DNA of 64,000 bases from positions 868,001-932,000 of the forward strand of contig JANEZZ010000307.1 of the NCBI GenBank assembly GCA_026122225.1, written 5' to 3'. Made by a program: the position numbers and the translations under genes. Positions 39,862 to 52,600 of the stretch are shown here, piece after piece; within the stretch, counting starts at the first letter, position 1; each line of letters opens with the position of its first letter. Source of the DNA: Heloderma charlesbogerti. Taxonomy: Eukaryota > Chordata > Lepidosauria > Squamata > Helodermatidae. The notes below the pieces were generated by a model that did no database searches, was not told where the DNA came from, and worked only from the letters and a program-made list of their open reading frames with translations.

Positions 39862-40621
39862 TACTAAACCATACTTTAGAGTTATAGGAATGAGCTTGTT
39901 CAAGTCTCGGGTGTGAGACCTTCCCCGTCCGCTCCCCCACTTCAGGCACATGGCATATGAGCAAATTGAAAGCATGCATTTCCTGGTTTAAACTAATGGT
40001 AGCTAGTTTGCAAGTTTACATCCTGCATACTAGTAATAGAATGAAACTACATCCTGTAGAATGAAACTACATCCAAACCTACAAATGTGGTTAGTTTAAA
40101 CTACCGTTTATTGAAACAAGCCACAATCAGAAACTACAGTTTGTTCTTGGATTAATTAATAAACCATATAACCACAGTTTGTCCTTTGTCAGATGTAACA
40201 CCAAACTGTGGCTAGTTTGAAAGAGGATGCTTCCAGTCACCTCCACATGCCAGAAGGGGGGAGGGAGGAATGCTCAAGCTGAGGCTCACTCAAGAGTCTT
40301 GTTTCCACAAAGCTGAAGTATGGTTTAGCACCTTCCCCAATCTGGTGCCCCCCCTATGCTGGCTGGGAATGAGGAGGGTACCACGTATCTGGAGGGCTGG
40401 TTGGGGAAACTGGTTTAGCATTAACGTCCAAAAGGGCCAATGGGACTATTTTTCTCATGGCGCCTGTGGTCTTCCACATGACTTCAGACTGTGCTAAACA
40501 GAATAATTATGGACATCTGAATGTTCTTGTGCCACTTCCATTTTGGAAACACATTCTGTTTCTGCTTGCAACATGTGCAAATGTTCTGTGATATGTTTCT
40601 ATGTTTCTTTCAAGAAGAGAC

Positions 40622-40686
40622 ATGGCTTCTGGAACAGCACTGGTTTATGATGAGGAAATGACCAGCCATAAGCTACTTTGGGATGA
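40622..40686 (+). CDS. HDAC10: HDAC10 coding exon 1
   Basis: ATG at 40622, residues 1-21, ending KLLWD with GA of the next Asp codon before GTAAGT (phase 2). An acceptor 7 bases upstream of the ATG shows that 5' UTR sequence is spliced on. Confidence 0.93.
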
Positions 40687-43600
40687 GTAAGTTAATTATG
40701 TTTAGTTTTCATGTTCAGCAGCCACTAGAGAATTACAACGGTGATCCTGTTTCCTGCTAAGCAACCCATGACTAGTAGAAATTATCTAGTGTTACCATTT
40801 ATGTGACCCACCTTGTGCGCCTCTTCAGAATTGGAAACATGTGGGATAGAAAGATCTTCTAATAAATCATCCTCTAGTCCAGGTTTAGAGCTGCAGAGAG
40901 GGAGTATCAGCATCGGTCCAGAATGAAATTTGAACTGATGTCTCTTGATGATATCAAGAGGAGCTTTCTTTCCAATGCAAATACTGCGTGTGTGTGTGTG
41001 GGGGGGGGGGTGTCGATTTTTCATCAGGACCATGGCAGGAGTGGGTGGGGAAGGATTAAACTCCCACTCCTTGCCAGCTGCAGTCTCAGTTCTGCTCCCT
41101 TCCCATGGCGTGCTATTTACATTTTTTTTAAATTGTGCAGATTAAATGCAATCCCGCATTTCAAATCCCATCTAGTTTGGCCCCCCATGCAGGGTTCTTC
41201 GTCAGTGGCCTAGTCTCGCATATCATGTCAGAGGTTGTTCACTTTGCCCTTACACTTCTAGTCTTTCATCAGAGAGCATTCCTCCATCCTCATGCCCCCA
41301 TACCATTCCATTGCAAAACATAATTCTGTGAATGCTTGGGCCTGTCAGTTGTGAACTCTATTGAAAATGTTAACAGGTAGAGCTGAGAGGAGGTGTTTTA
41401 AATTTGTCTCTGCTACAGCATACCTCACATTCTGGGGAAATGAAGTTATGGCTTCACAGTGGGCCCTGGCCACCAGGTTGATTTTATTTAAGTTTAAAAA
41501 GTGGGGGTAGGGGCTTAATGGGTGCTGAGGGAGGTGGCCACTGGTGCCCTAGCATGGATACTATGTTGGGAACCCTAGTTTGAAAGCATTTTAAAAGTTA
41601 ATAAAAAATAACTTATGAGGGACTTTCATCATCCAGTGATGAAAGATGTACTAGATAGATAGACAGACAGACATACAGACAGATAGCTTTTAGTTTTTCC
41701 TTCTAGGAAAGAAAGAAGAAAAACCTGTATGTTCTCGTTAGTGATATAGATGGTTCCTTGATACTTCTACTGCAAAAAGAAACTGTTTGTCTGTTCTTTT
41801 AGCCCAATCTGTAATATTGAAGTTCCTGAGAGGCTTTCTTCCTGCTATGAGCACCTTCAACGGTACAATCTGGTTGAAAGATGCATAAATGTACCTGTCA
41901 GAGAAGGAACTAAGGATGAGATCATGCTGGTTCACAGGTCTGCTGTAATGTGTTTCCACCCCTGTCCCCATTACAGAAATAATAGAAAAGGCCTTCACTC
42001 CTTGATATTTTTCTTAAACTTTACACATATAATTTGTTCCTATAATGAAAAAGCCCAAGCTAAAACCTAATCCCCTTAGATGGGAAATGAAATCCCTGCT
42101 TACTGTGAAAAGTTGTTGTTCAGTCGTTAAGTCGTGTCTGACTCTTCGTGACCCCACGGACCATAGCACGCCAGGCCTTCCTGTCCTCCACTCTCTCCCG
42201 GAGTGTGCTCAAGTTCATGTTCATTGCATTGGTGATGCTACCGAACCATCTCATCCTCTGCCGCCCCCTTCTCCTTTTGCCTTCAATCTTTCCCAGCATC
42301 AGGGTCTTTTCCAGTGAGTCTTCTCTTCGCATTAGGTGGCCAAAATATTGGAGCTTCAGCTTCAGTATCTGTCCTTCCAATGAACAGTCAGGGTTGATTT
42401 CCTTTAGAATTGACTGATTTGACCTCCTTGCAGTCCAGGGGACTCGTAAGAGTCTTCTCCAGCACCACAGTTCGAAAGCATCAATTCTTCGGCGCTCAGC
42501 CTTCCTTATAGTCCAGCTCTCACAGCCATATGTTGCTACTGGGAAAACCATAGCTTTGATTATACGAACCTTTGTCGGCAAGGTGATGTCCCTGCTCCCT
42601 AATATGCTGTCTAGATTTGCCATAGCTTTCCTCCCAAGGAACAAGCGTCTTTTAATTTCATGGCTACAGTCACCGTCCATGGTGATCTTGGAACCCAAGA
42701 AAATAAAATTTGTCACTGCTTCCATTTCTTTCCCTTCTATATGCCAGGAAGTGATGGCGCCAGATGCCATGATCCTGTGAAAAGTAGATGAGGCCTAGAG
42801 GGAAAGATTGGAAATGCGTCATGCTGATCAGGTTTGTGGGAAGGATCTAGCAACAACCCAAGCCCAACGCAAGTTAGCCTAAATCCTATCTTGAAATTCT
42901 TTCTTTGGAGTGATGGAGACAGGGCTGGATTAACCATTAGGCTAATAAGGCTAAGTCCTTTGGGCCTCTTTTTTTTTTAAGCCCTTCAGTTTCCCAGCTC
43001 AGCCATGAACCTCAGCGGGTGGCTTTGGTTCAAACCTACAGTGGGTTTGAAGTGGGTACACCTTCCCCACCCCCTTTGCTACTGTTACATAAACTTTCCC
43101 TTTCCCTTTTTGGGAGTTAATTGCAAAACCATTTCTAACCATGGTAGCAAACCCTGCTTAAATCTAACCAGGATTAGCACTAACATTGGTATGGACCAGG
43201 TGGTGTTGCACCTCTTTCAGCCTGAGGTCTGAACTCAATTTCGGAGGAGCTCTTGGGGGCCACATTCCAGTGGGAGGTGGGGTCAAAGGTAAAAGGAGGT
43301 GGGGCCAAAAATACTGACATATTTTAGCTTAAAGATCTTACTGACAGTAATGAAGCCTTACAGGAAGCATTTCAGCCTTTTAGAATGAGAAAAAAGCCAG
43401 GAAACCACCAAACGATGGAGGGTCATGGCCTGAGATTCAATACCCCTGGTGTAGACAAAACACTGCATCATGGTTAGCTCCAGAAGCAGAAGGGGTGGGT
43501 GGGAAATCTACATGTGAGAAGAAAGAGGGGATGAGTATAACCCGAGGCCTGCTCCTGATCTCCTATTTGTAGTTAGGAGTTAACGAATCCTATGTCTGCA

Positions 43601-46600
43601 CTGGGTCATAGCAGCAGTACTCAAGAACAATGTGCCAATAAAGGATGCTATTGACTGTTTAATCTAAATGCTTCCTAGACTTGGGCCCCCAAACCACGTA
43701 CCTTACTAAAAATTCAAATTTAAGTTCAATTGATTGAGCTATGGGTAGCTGTTTCTGACGGAGAATCAGACCCATTCATGTTGTTTCAGTCTGGGGACGC
43801 AATAAAAAATGCAGTCCAGTTTTTCCACACAGGTTCAGTTTGTAGGCCTGGATCTCATTTGAGCTTGTGGTAGGTGGCTGCCTATGATAACGGCTCACCA
43901 TCGCACTCTCGTCCATGAGTGGCCACAAAAACCAGTGGGTGCTTTACAATCCAGTCCTATGCATGAATATTTCCTTAAAAGTAAGTCTCCCTGTGTTCAA
44001 TGGGGCTTACTCCTGTAGGACTGCAGCCTTAGTCAAACCAGCCAGCATGCCAGGTCGCTCTTAAAAGGTCTGAAGCATTTTTTGTTTCCTTTCTAGTTTG
44101 GATTACTTGGAAGTTGTGAAGAGCACTCAGGAAATGAAGGAAGAAGAACTTCGAAAAACCTCAGCTGATTATGATGCTGTTTACTTTCATCCGGTATGTA
44201 GGCACGAACATGTTCGCTTCCTATATATAATGTTTCACTTTCATAAATTTCTTTTTAAATCATATATGTGAATAGCAATCTCAGTTGTCTGAGTGCTGAT
44301 CCTTATGAAGCCAAAATTGCACTATCCATGCATAAGTGGAAGGTATGAGCAGTATTGGGGGATCACCAGCATTTGGAGAAGTAGTAAACATTTTTAGGAA
44401 GAAAAAAACTCAGGGGGAACCCCTACAAAGGGCCCACTGAGGACTGAGCATGCCTAATGAGCATTTATTTATTATTACATTTATAGCCTGCCTTTTTCCC
44501 TCTTGCAAGAAACCTAAGGCAGCTTACATTATCCTCCTCCTCTCCATTTTATCCTCACAACAACCCTGTGAGGTAGGTTAGGCTGAGAGTCACTGACTGA
44601 GATTCATGGCTGAATGGGGACTAAAACCTGGTTCTCCCAAGTCCCAGTCCAACACCCTGACCACTACACCACACTGTCTTTGGAATGCTGACTGGCTATT
44701 GAAGGGAGGGAATGGAAAGCCAGGTGAGAGGGAGAACGGAATGGAGTATCCTGGAAGAGGGCAGGTTCCCAGCCAGTCAGCCATGAACAGGAGCGCTCTA
44801 TACGGCAACATTTTATTGCAGTTCCCATTTGTGTGCTTCCAATTGCTCATTCCTCTCAGAAACAGCAGTGGAGAATTTGAACTGTGACATTTCCTGTTCT
44901 TCAGACCACGTATCGCTGTGCCAAATTGGCTGTGGGAGCAGCATTGGAACTGGTTGATGCTGTGATGTCAGGAAGAACACGTAATGGGATGGCTCTAGTA
45001 AGGTAACAATGTGGAAACACCGCTTGACAAAAAAACTAGGTATTCACTAGTTCAATTAATGGCTATGTAACCTCGTCATGCTTGGTTGCAGGCCTCCAGG
45101 ACACCACAGCCAGAGGAATGCAGCCAATGGTTTTTGCATATTCAACAATGTTGCCATCGCAGCAAAATATGCCCAAAGAAAATATGGCCTACAGAGGTTG
45201 AGTATATATTTGTCTCTATTTATTACCTTCTTGCCTTGACGATTTCTCGCTCTTCTGGTGAATGTTGTTATCATTGGTTCATGCAGAATTCTCATTGTCG
45301 ACTGGGATGTGCACCACGGACAAGGAATTCAGTATCTATTTGATGAAGAGCCAAGGTTTGTTCTTCACTTGCTTATTTGGAGTTTTTGCATATTTGTTTG
45401 CAAAAGGCTTGTAATTCTTCTGGAAGTGGGTTATCAAGTATCTTTCATAGAAAACTGCATCTAACAGAAAAGTTCATTTTGATGCTTTTCACCAGAGGAT
45501 ATCCTTAAAATGAAAATACACAAATCATTAAAACTGAACATCATTCTAATAAATACATGAGAGAGAGAGAGAGAGAGAGAATGTATATAATTATTGATTA
45601 TTGTTTCCAATATTTATATAATACCACTTCATATAATAAAATCTCTAAGCAGTTTACACTAAAATGCATATTCAACACTATAAAAATAAACATTGCAACA
45701 AAAAAACTAAAGCTGATTCTATAAAACTGCACAAAACAATGCTCTGGACCCCTCAACTGACACTGTATCAATAGTGATGTTCAAGTCAGGGTGTGTGTAC
45801 AAACAGGCAGACATATACACACACATACATAAGCATGCGAGAGAGAGAGAGAGAGAACACACCTTTAGAATGATCAGTTTTAACATAATTATCCTTATGT
45901 ATCTTGCATCATGCTATATTTTTTTTATACTTGATCCCTACTGTTGGAATTCGTCGTTATTTATAACGTCAATTTAGTTTTCCATCTTACCTTGTAATTC
46001 TTCTGAGAATCACTTTCTTATATAACGTGTATGGAGTATAAGAAATTCAACTCTTTTTCTGGTTGGGGTGTGTATAAGCCAGTGGATAGAATTCTGGGCT
46101 TTGAAATTCTGGGACTGAAATCCCAGTTCAGCTGTAAACTTGCTGGCTGAATTTGGAGAACCAAGGTTGAGAGTGGCTTGCCTGTTTGCTGTAATAATGA
46201 TGAATGACTTATGTTGGCGGTGGTTGTGACAAGATTGATACATTCATCTTATAAATGTGCAACATTGTAATGCTTCCAATTCTTTCTGGTGTTGCAGACA
46301 AGGTGCTTGTGCATGGTAGAAAAGCTTCAGGTGATCTGTAATAACATCATTCACCTTGCTTTGTTTTTGTTGTCAGCGTTCTCTATTTTTCGTGGCATCG
46401 GTTTGAGCACCAGCAATTCTGGCCTTCACTCAGCGAATCCAATTATGATGCAGTTGGTCAGGGAAAAGGGAGAGGATTCAACATAAATGTACCTTGGAAC
46501 AAGGTAAATGTCACTTGATAGAATAATAATACAAATCCAATTACGCAGCCTTCCCTGATCTTGTGCCCTCCAAAAGTGTCAGACTACAACTCCCAGCATG

Positions 46601-49600
46601 TTCCAGTCAGCATGGCAGCAATAAAGTCTAGCAGGTGTGCATTTGATGTAATTTTTTTGTTTTAAAACAAAGTCCTCATTACACATACTTAGTGCGTAGC
46701 AGAGATCCCACTCTGTAATTAGCACTGCAGAGATATGACATTCCCACGTATGCTAATGGATTATGCACTGAGAAAAAATGACTTCCATGGAGATGGTGTA
46801 ATGAAAACAAACAAAACAACCTCTGCATCTGAATCACACATTCACATTCTTCTACTTGCATGTTGCTGGCTAGAACTCAGTCCAGCATTAGACAGGTGAC
46901 TAAAGATGCAATCCTACTGAGATAGACTGTCGTCTCTGACTTCCTCTGAAGTTGGAGGGAATCGCCTATCCAATGCAGGGAGGCTGAAGCATGGAGGAGA
47001 CAATTCTTTCCGTGCTCTGGCTGCCCTGCAGTTTGCCTTAGATACCCAACGTTGGCGTCTTAAGTGTGGCTTTGGGGAGGGGGCAGGAATGGGGCTGGAG
47101 ACCACATAGGAAGCTGCCTAAAACAGCTTCCACAGTCTCCTCCCATCCCTGCGAATGCCCTCTTTTCGCCCTGCCCATGTTCTGTGTTATGAGCATGGAG
47201 GGGCAGCCGCCACGGTTCTCTCTGCCCCAGCTATGAGGGGGAGGGGGCAGGGAGCACGGTTTCCCGGCTCCAAGCTCGTGGCACTGTCTATGAGCTTGGA
47301 GCTGGGAAACCGAAAACATCCTATCTTCCCCAGGCGCTGTCTAGGGGCCATAGGATTGCTCTCTAAGGCTTTTCCCATTCAGAATAAAAGTTCAGGATTT
47401 GATCCTACAGGTAATTGTAAAAGCTACAATGCCTCCTTATTCAAAGCCTCATATTTTTTTCCATATAGATCTTAATGGGATGTTAGGCGTACTTGTCAGT
47501 TTTAAAAGTGGCTCTTTATTTTGTTTTATGCATTGGCTTTGCAGGTTGGAATGGGAAATTCAGATTATATAGCCACATTTCTTTATGTGTTGCTTCCATT
47601 GGCTTTTGAGGTAAGTTTTAAAAATTCTGATGCAGACACACACGCACGCATGCACACACATGCACACAGATTATACTTGTATACTAAAAAGTATCTAAAA
47701 GCCATTGCAATGTATTCCTTGTATTGGCATCTTGAGAAATAATCTTCAGCTATGGAAAAACAGTGACTATATTAAAAGTTTATGTGGTTGCTTCTAAAAA
47801 AAATATTTGCATGGGTGATGATAGCTGTCAGAATTACAAAAAAACCCCTAACTATATTGGTTCAGGGGTGAATATACAAATATGTAATTATTATCAACTG
47901 GCCCAGATGAAAGTAAATGGAGACCTTGAGGTGGTAATCATTTGAGGGGCTCTTAGAGTATGAGGATCATTCTCTTAAGCATGGTGTCATAGGTCAGTTG
48001 AATAGTACATGCTTTGTATGATTAAGGTGCTAGGTTGAATCCCTGGGATATCCCTTGGATGGATATAGGGAACCAGGGGGAAGAGGCTGGATGAGAGGAT
48101 GTGAAAGAGAAAGTGTGGGGGGAAGATGAGCTTCCATTAAGATAATTACCACAGTACTCTCAAGATCATAATCACCCCACTCCAGGGATTTTCTCCTAGC
48201 ACCACCAATCACTGGACTTCTTCTGTAATGTGCAAGCGGAATTTCCGTGTACTGCCCACAGTGTTGGAGGAAAGTGCCACATCCTTCTGTCCACACCATT
48301 GGAAATTCCAGGGGAAAATCGGAGGGGGGGGCTTTCTCCTCCCAGAACACCACAGTCACAATCTGAATCAGGGCCATGTGCACTTATACAGTAGTAAAAG
48401 TGCAGCAGTGACCCTTTGGACTTCCAGAATTGCACAATTCTGGAGAGAAAGCAACAGTGCAAAAAATCTCTGTACACCTATTACTAGTGGCCTCACACAC
48501 GTACCACCCTTTAGTTTGTTGCTAAAACAGGAGCGTGTGTGTTTGGGGGTGGGTGGGTGATGAAGGAAAGAGCAGCAGCAGCAAGGAGAAGCGTGATTGG
48601 CTTCCTGGGCGAGGGAGAAACTCGTCTGTCTCGCCAGCCTGAAGCCATGAAAACAGGCCCCCAGCAACATCACCTTACATGTCACACCTGCACAAAACAC
48701 CCCAAGCTCCAGAAATCAGGCCACTGCACCACTGTTTATTTGCATATCATGGCGCACCAGAAAATAATGAATGGATTTCATATGGGAGAAGTGGGGGAAA
48801 ACATGGGATGACTGCAGACTAACAACATTGTGTGGGCAGTCCAAAAATTCCTGCTAACAAAGCAAGCCAATAGCATCTTAAAACCCCTGCCTGGAAGACT
48901 ACTTTGTGATGATCTAAAGAGAGAAATGGTGTGAGGTATTTCTATCTCCTCTCACCACCATCTCTAGCCCCACCCATCAGCATGTGCCTCCCTCCTCCAA
49001 AACACTACCCCCAATGAAATGCGATCGCTGGCAGAAAAAATGTTCCTCACCACTGAGTCAAAAGGACTGCAGACAGCAGGGCTGGGAAAAGCCTCTGGCT
49101 GAGGCCTTGGAGATATGCTGCCACTCAGAATAGATTAAACTGGGTGAGATCCACCAATGGTCTGACTTGGTGCAAGACAGCTTTATGTGTTCATATGTAC
49201 TGCACAGTTCAGAGCAGAAATGGGCAGCTTGTGGCCCTCCAGCTGTTTTGGACTACAACTCCCATGATCCCTCATCACAGGCTATGCTGGCTAGGTCTGA
49301 TGGGAGTTAGAGGCCAAAACTTCTGGAGAATAACAAGTTGCCCACACCTGGAGCAGAATCCAACGCTGTCCTTGCACATGCAGCCAGCTTGCCAATTCCA
49401 TTCTGCGAGCAGCTCCCACTGCTTGCAGAATGGTGATTTAGCACTTCCAAGGCAACCTGAAATGAGCGGAAACGCTTGTTTCTGGAAGGAGGCAGACTGG
49501 CAGAGCTTGCATAAGGTTGCTCCACCAGCTTGTCCCCTTCCAGAAACGAGTGTTTCCACTTGTTTATGGCCTAGCTTTGAAGTGCTAAATCGTCATTCCT

Positions 49601-52600
49601 CAAGTGGTATGGCTGATTGCAGAATGGAATTGGCAGGGCTCGGCTGTGCATGGACCAGAATCAGTGGCCAGCTCTGCTAATGGAGGGCAGCGCTGGATTC
49701 TTTCCCTGGTTCAGAGGATGGGAGACATAGCAGAATACTAAGTCCAGTTCAACAGTTCTTCTATAGTAATGTACCAATGGAGTACTTGTGAAGCCTCCCT
49801 CCTCAGTTTCTGTCTCTTCCAGAGCCTTATCTCTGCTTAATGCACTACCGGAAGATTTCTATAACTTTATTAGGAGTGCATTAGAGAACTGAATTTATAG
49901 AAGATTTCTTTAACTTCATCCAAGAACATTTAGAGTTTCATAGTATTGCTTTATTAGTTTTTGTGTTCTGTATTGGTGTTTTTATTTGGAAACTGCTTTG
50001 AGATCTGTTATAAAGAGCAGTAAGTATATACATTAATTTAGTAAGTAAAATAAAACTGAATAAAACTAAAATGCTTTGAAAGTTTTGTTTGGGCTTGATG
50101 TATTTTTTTTTAAATTGCAGTTTGATCCAGAACTGGTTTTGGTTTCTGCTGGTTATGACTCTGGGATTGGTGACCCAGAGGTAAATAGGTCTTGTAGTTT
50201 TTCTGTATCTTTCCCCCTGATTTTAATATTAAAATCTGCTACATAAGAACAAACAGGCAAGTGTCAAAGATGAAGCATTCATGTCTGTATTTCTCCATTT
50301 TTTTTTTAGGGTCATATGAGTGCTACACCGGAATGCTTTTCCCATCTTACTAATTTCCTAATGCATTTAGCAAAAGGAAAGTTATGTCTGGTTCTAGAGG
50401 TAAACTTTAAATAATACAAGAGTCTACATACATCTCATTATAGTATGTTCTGCTTATTTAGTAAGTTTATCCAGCTACTAACAGCAGCACTTTAGAAGTG
50501 CACAGGCTAGCGTATACATGTCACAGTGAATGTCCAGAGTTTTGGTATAAGCTGACATCTCCATGTGGATGCTGCCAAAAATCCCAGACAAATGTCTGGA
50601 CATATATATAATTCTCCATTTTTAAATGGTACCAGTGAATGGTGTTGAACTAGGTGATTGTCAGCATTCGTCAGTATTCCTCTCTCAGTGGAGCTGGGTA
50701 TTCACAGTGAGTTATCTTTTGCCACTATCTCATGTGGCAGGCCTTATGCAAATTAGGTAACTTCAAAGTGCTGGTTGGGAGGAAGCATCAGTTTTGGTCA
50801 TACCTGCCAGAACTGGCATTTTGTGAGAGCTACTCTCCATTATTCTGAGCTTTATAGCCCTTTTGATTAGATTTTTCCCCTCCCTCTATCCTCTGCGCTT
50901 AGTTATGGCAAGAAGGAAGCTGACCATTTTAACTTTCCTTGCTGTTTTTTGGACATTTGCCAAATTTGTCCAGGTCAGTATTCACATGACTCTTAACATT
51001 CACGAAATTTCAGACATTCACTGTTCACTTTAAATAAAAATAACCCAGCCCTTAGTTTCCACTGAACTCTAGCATCATGCTAAGAAATGGAGCCCAGGAG
51101 ACTGATACGCCCATGAAGGGATGGGGCTACACAGGTAGGAGCCAGCTCAATTCTAAGCAATTCCAGGTGAGCGCTATGGGGCTTCAGTCAAGGGCACTAT
51201 TGAAAGGGGCAAAGCTTGCCCCAGGGACCATGTACTGGTTTACGGAGGGGCAAGCCCAGTTATATTGCCAAGTGCATCCCTTTTTCCTTCTCTGCTACAA
51301 TTCAATGGCTGACATTCCCACCTATTCAGAATGAAACTGCTGCAAGTGGGTACAATACTGCAGTGGAGCCAAAATGTGCTCACTATCCCTGGCAGTGGGT
51401 GCTCATGATGTGTTCACCACATGCTCAGAGCCAACACTGGCAGGGTTTGGGCACACACCCATCAGTGTGCCGATTGTCAGTGGCTATGTGACGAGGGACG
51501 CCATCACACAAGGTTTTTATCATGCACTCATGGTGGGTCCCTCACAGAAGGTTGCGGGTCCTTTTCATGACGTTGTCAGCCTCCAGGGCACATCCAGCAG
51601 TATTTCCCTGTTATACCATGTTAAAAAGATCTGGAGATAATGAGGTATTTAAATATCCCAGATTTTCCCTACTGTGGACATTCATTGTTGCACTATTAAA
51701 CAGCCACTAGATGGTGCTGTTTCATTGAGATCTGTGGAACATTGAAAATTAAACACATCCCCCCTCAGCAATCACGTGATTGCCGTCTGGGAGACCGTGG
51801 TAAATGTGGAAAGGCTCCACAGCAGTAGGACTGCGGGTTTTTTCTTTAATATAGAGACGCCCTAGACCTTGACTAGGCATCTCTAGTCAAGGTCTAGTGA
51901 ACCCTCTAGTCAAGGTCAGTGAACCCTTCATGGATCACTGCCTTGTTGTGGCGAAGGGGCTTGCGTAACTCAGTGAAGCCATAAGCTATGCCGTGCAGGG
52001 CCACCCAAGATGGACAGGTCATGGCAGAGAGTTCTGACAAAATGTGGTCCACTGGAGAAGGAAATGGCAACCCACTCCAGTATTCTTGCCAAGAAAACCC
52101 CATGGAACGTAACACAAGGCTAAAAGAGATGACACCGGAAGATGAGCCCCTCAGGTCAGAAGGTGTCCAATATACAACTGGGGAAGAGCAGAGGGTATTT
52201 CCAAGTAGCGCCAGAAAGAGTGAAGCGGCTGGGCCAAAGCCGAAAGGACACTCAGCTGTGGATGTGTCTGGTGGTGAAAAGAAAATCCGATGCTGTAAAG
52301 AACAATTTTGTTTAGGAACCTGGAATGTCAGATCAATGAATCAAGGTAAGTTGGAGGTGGTCAAACATGAGATGGCAAGATTGAACATCGACATCTTGGG
52401 AATCAACGAACTAAAATGGACAGGCATGGGCGAATTTAATTCAGGTGACCATCATATCTACTATTATGGGCAAGAATCCCTTAGAAGAAATGGAGTAGCA
52501 CTCATAGTCAACAAAAGGGTGGGAAAAGGAGTACTGGGGTACAATCTTAAAAACGGTAGAATGATCTCAGTACGAATCCAAGGCAAACCATTCAACATCA

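Noticed and set aside
30850..51620. A shared repeat between 30850-30990 and 51490-51620
   Set aside because: A few words agree (GTTTGCGGGCTC with GTTGCGGGTCC, CCTCCAGGGC), but the match is too patchy by eye to claim a family.
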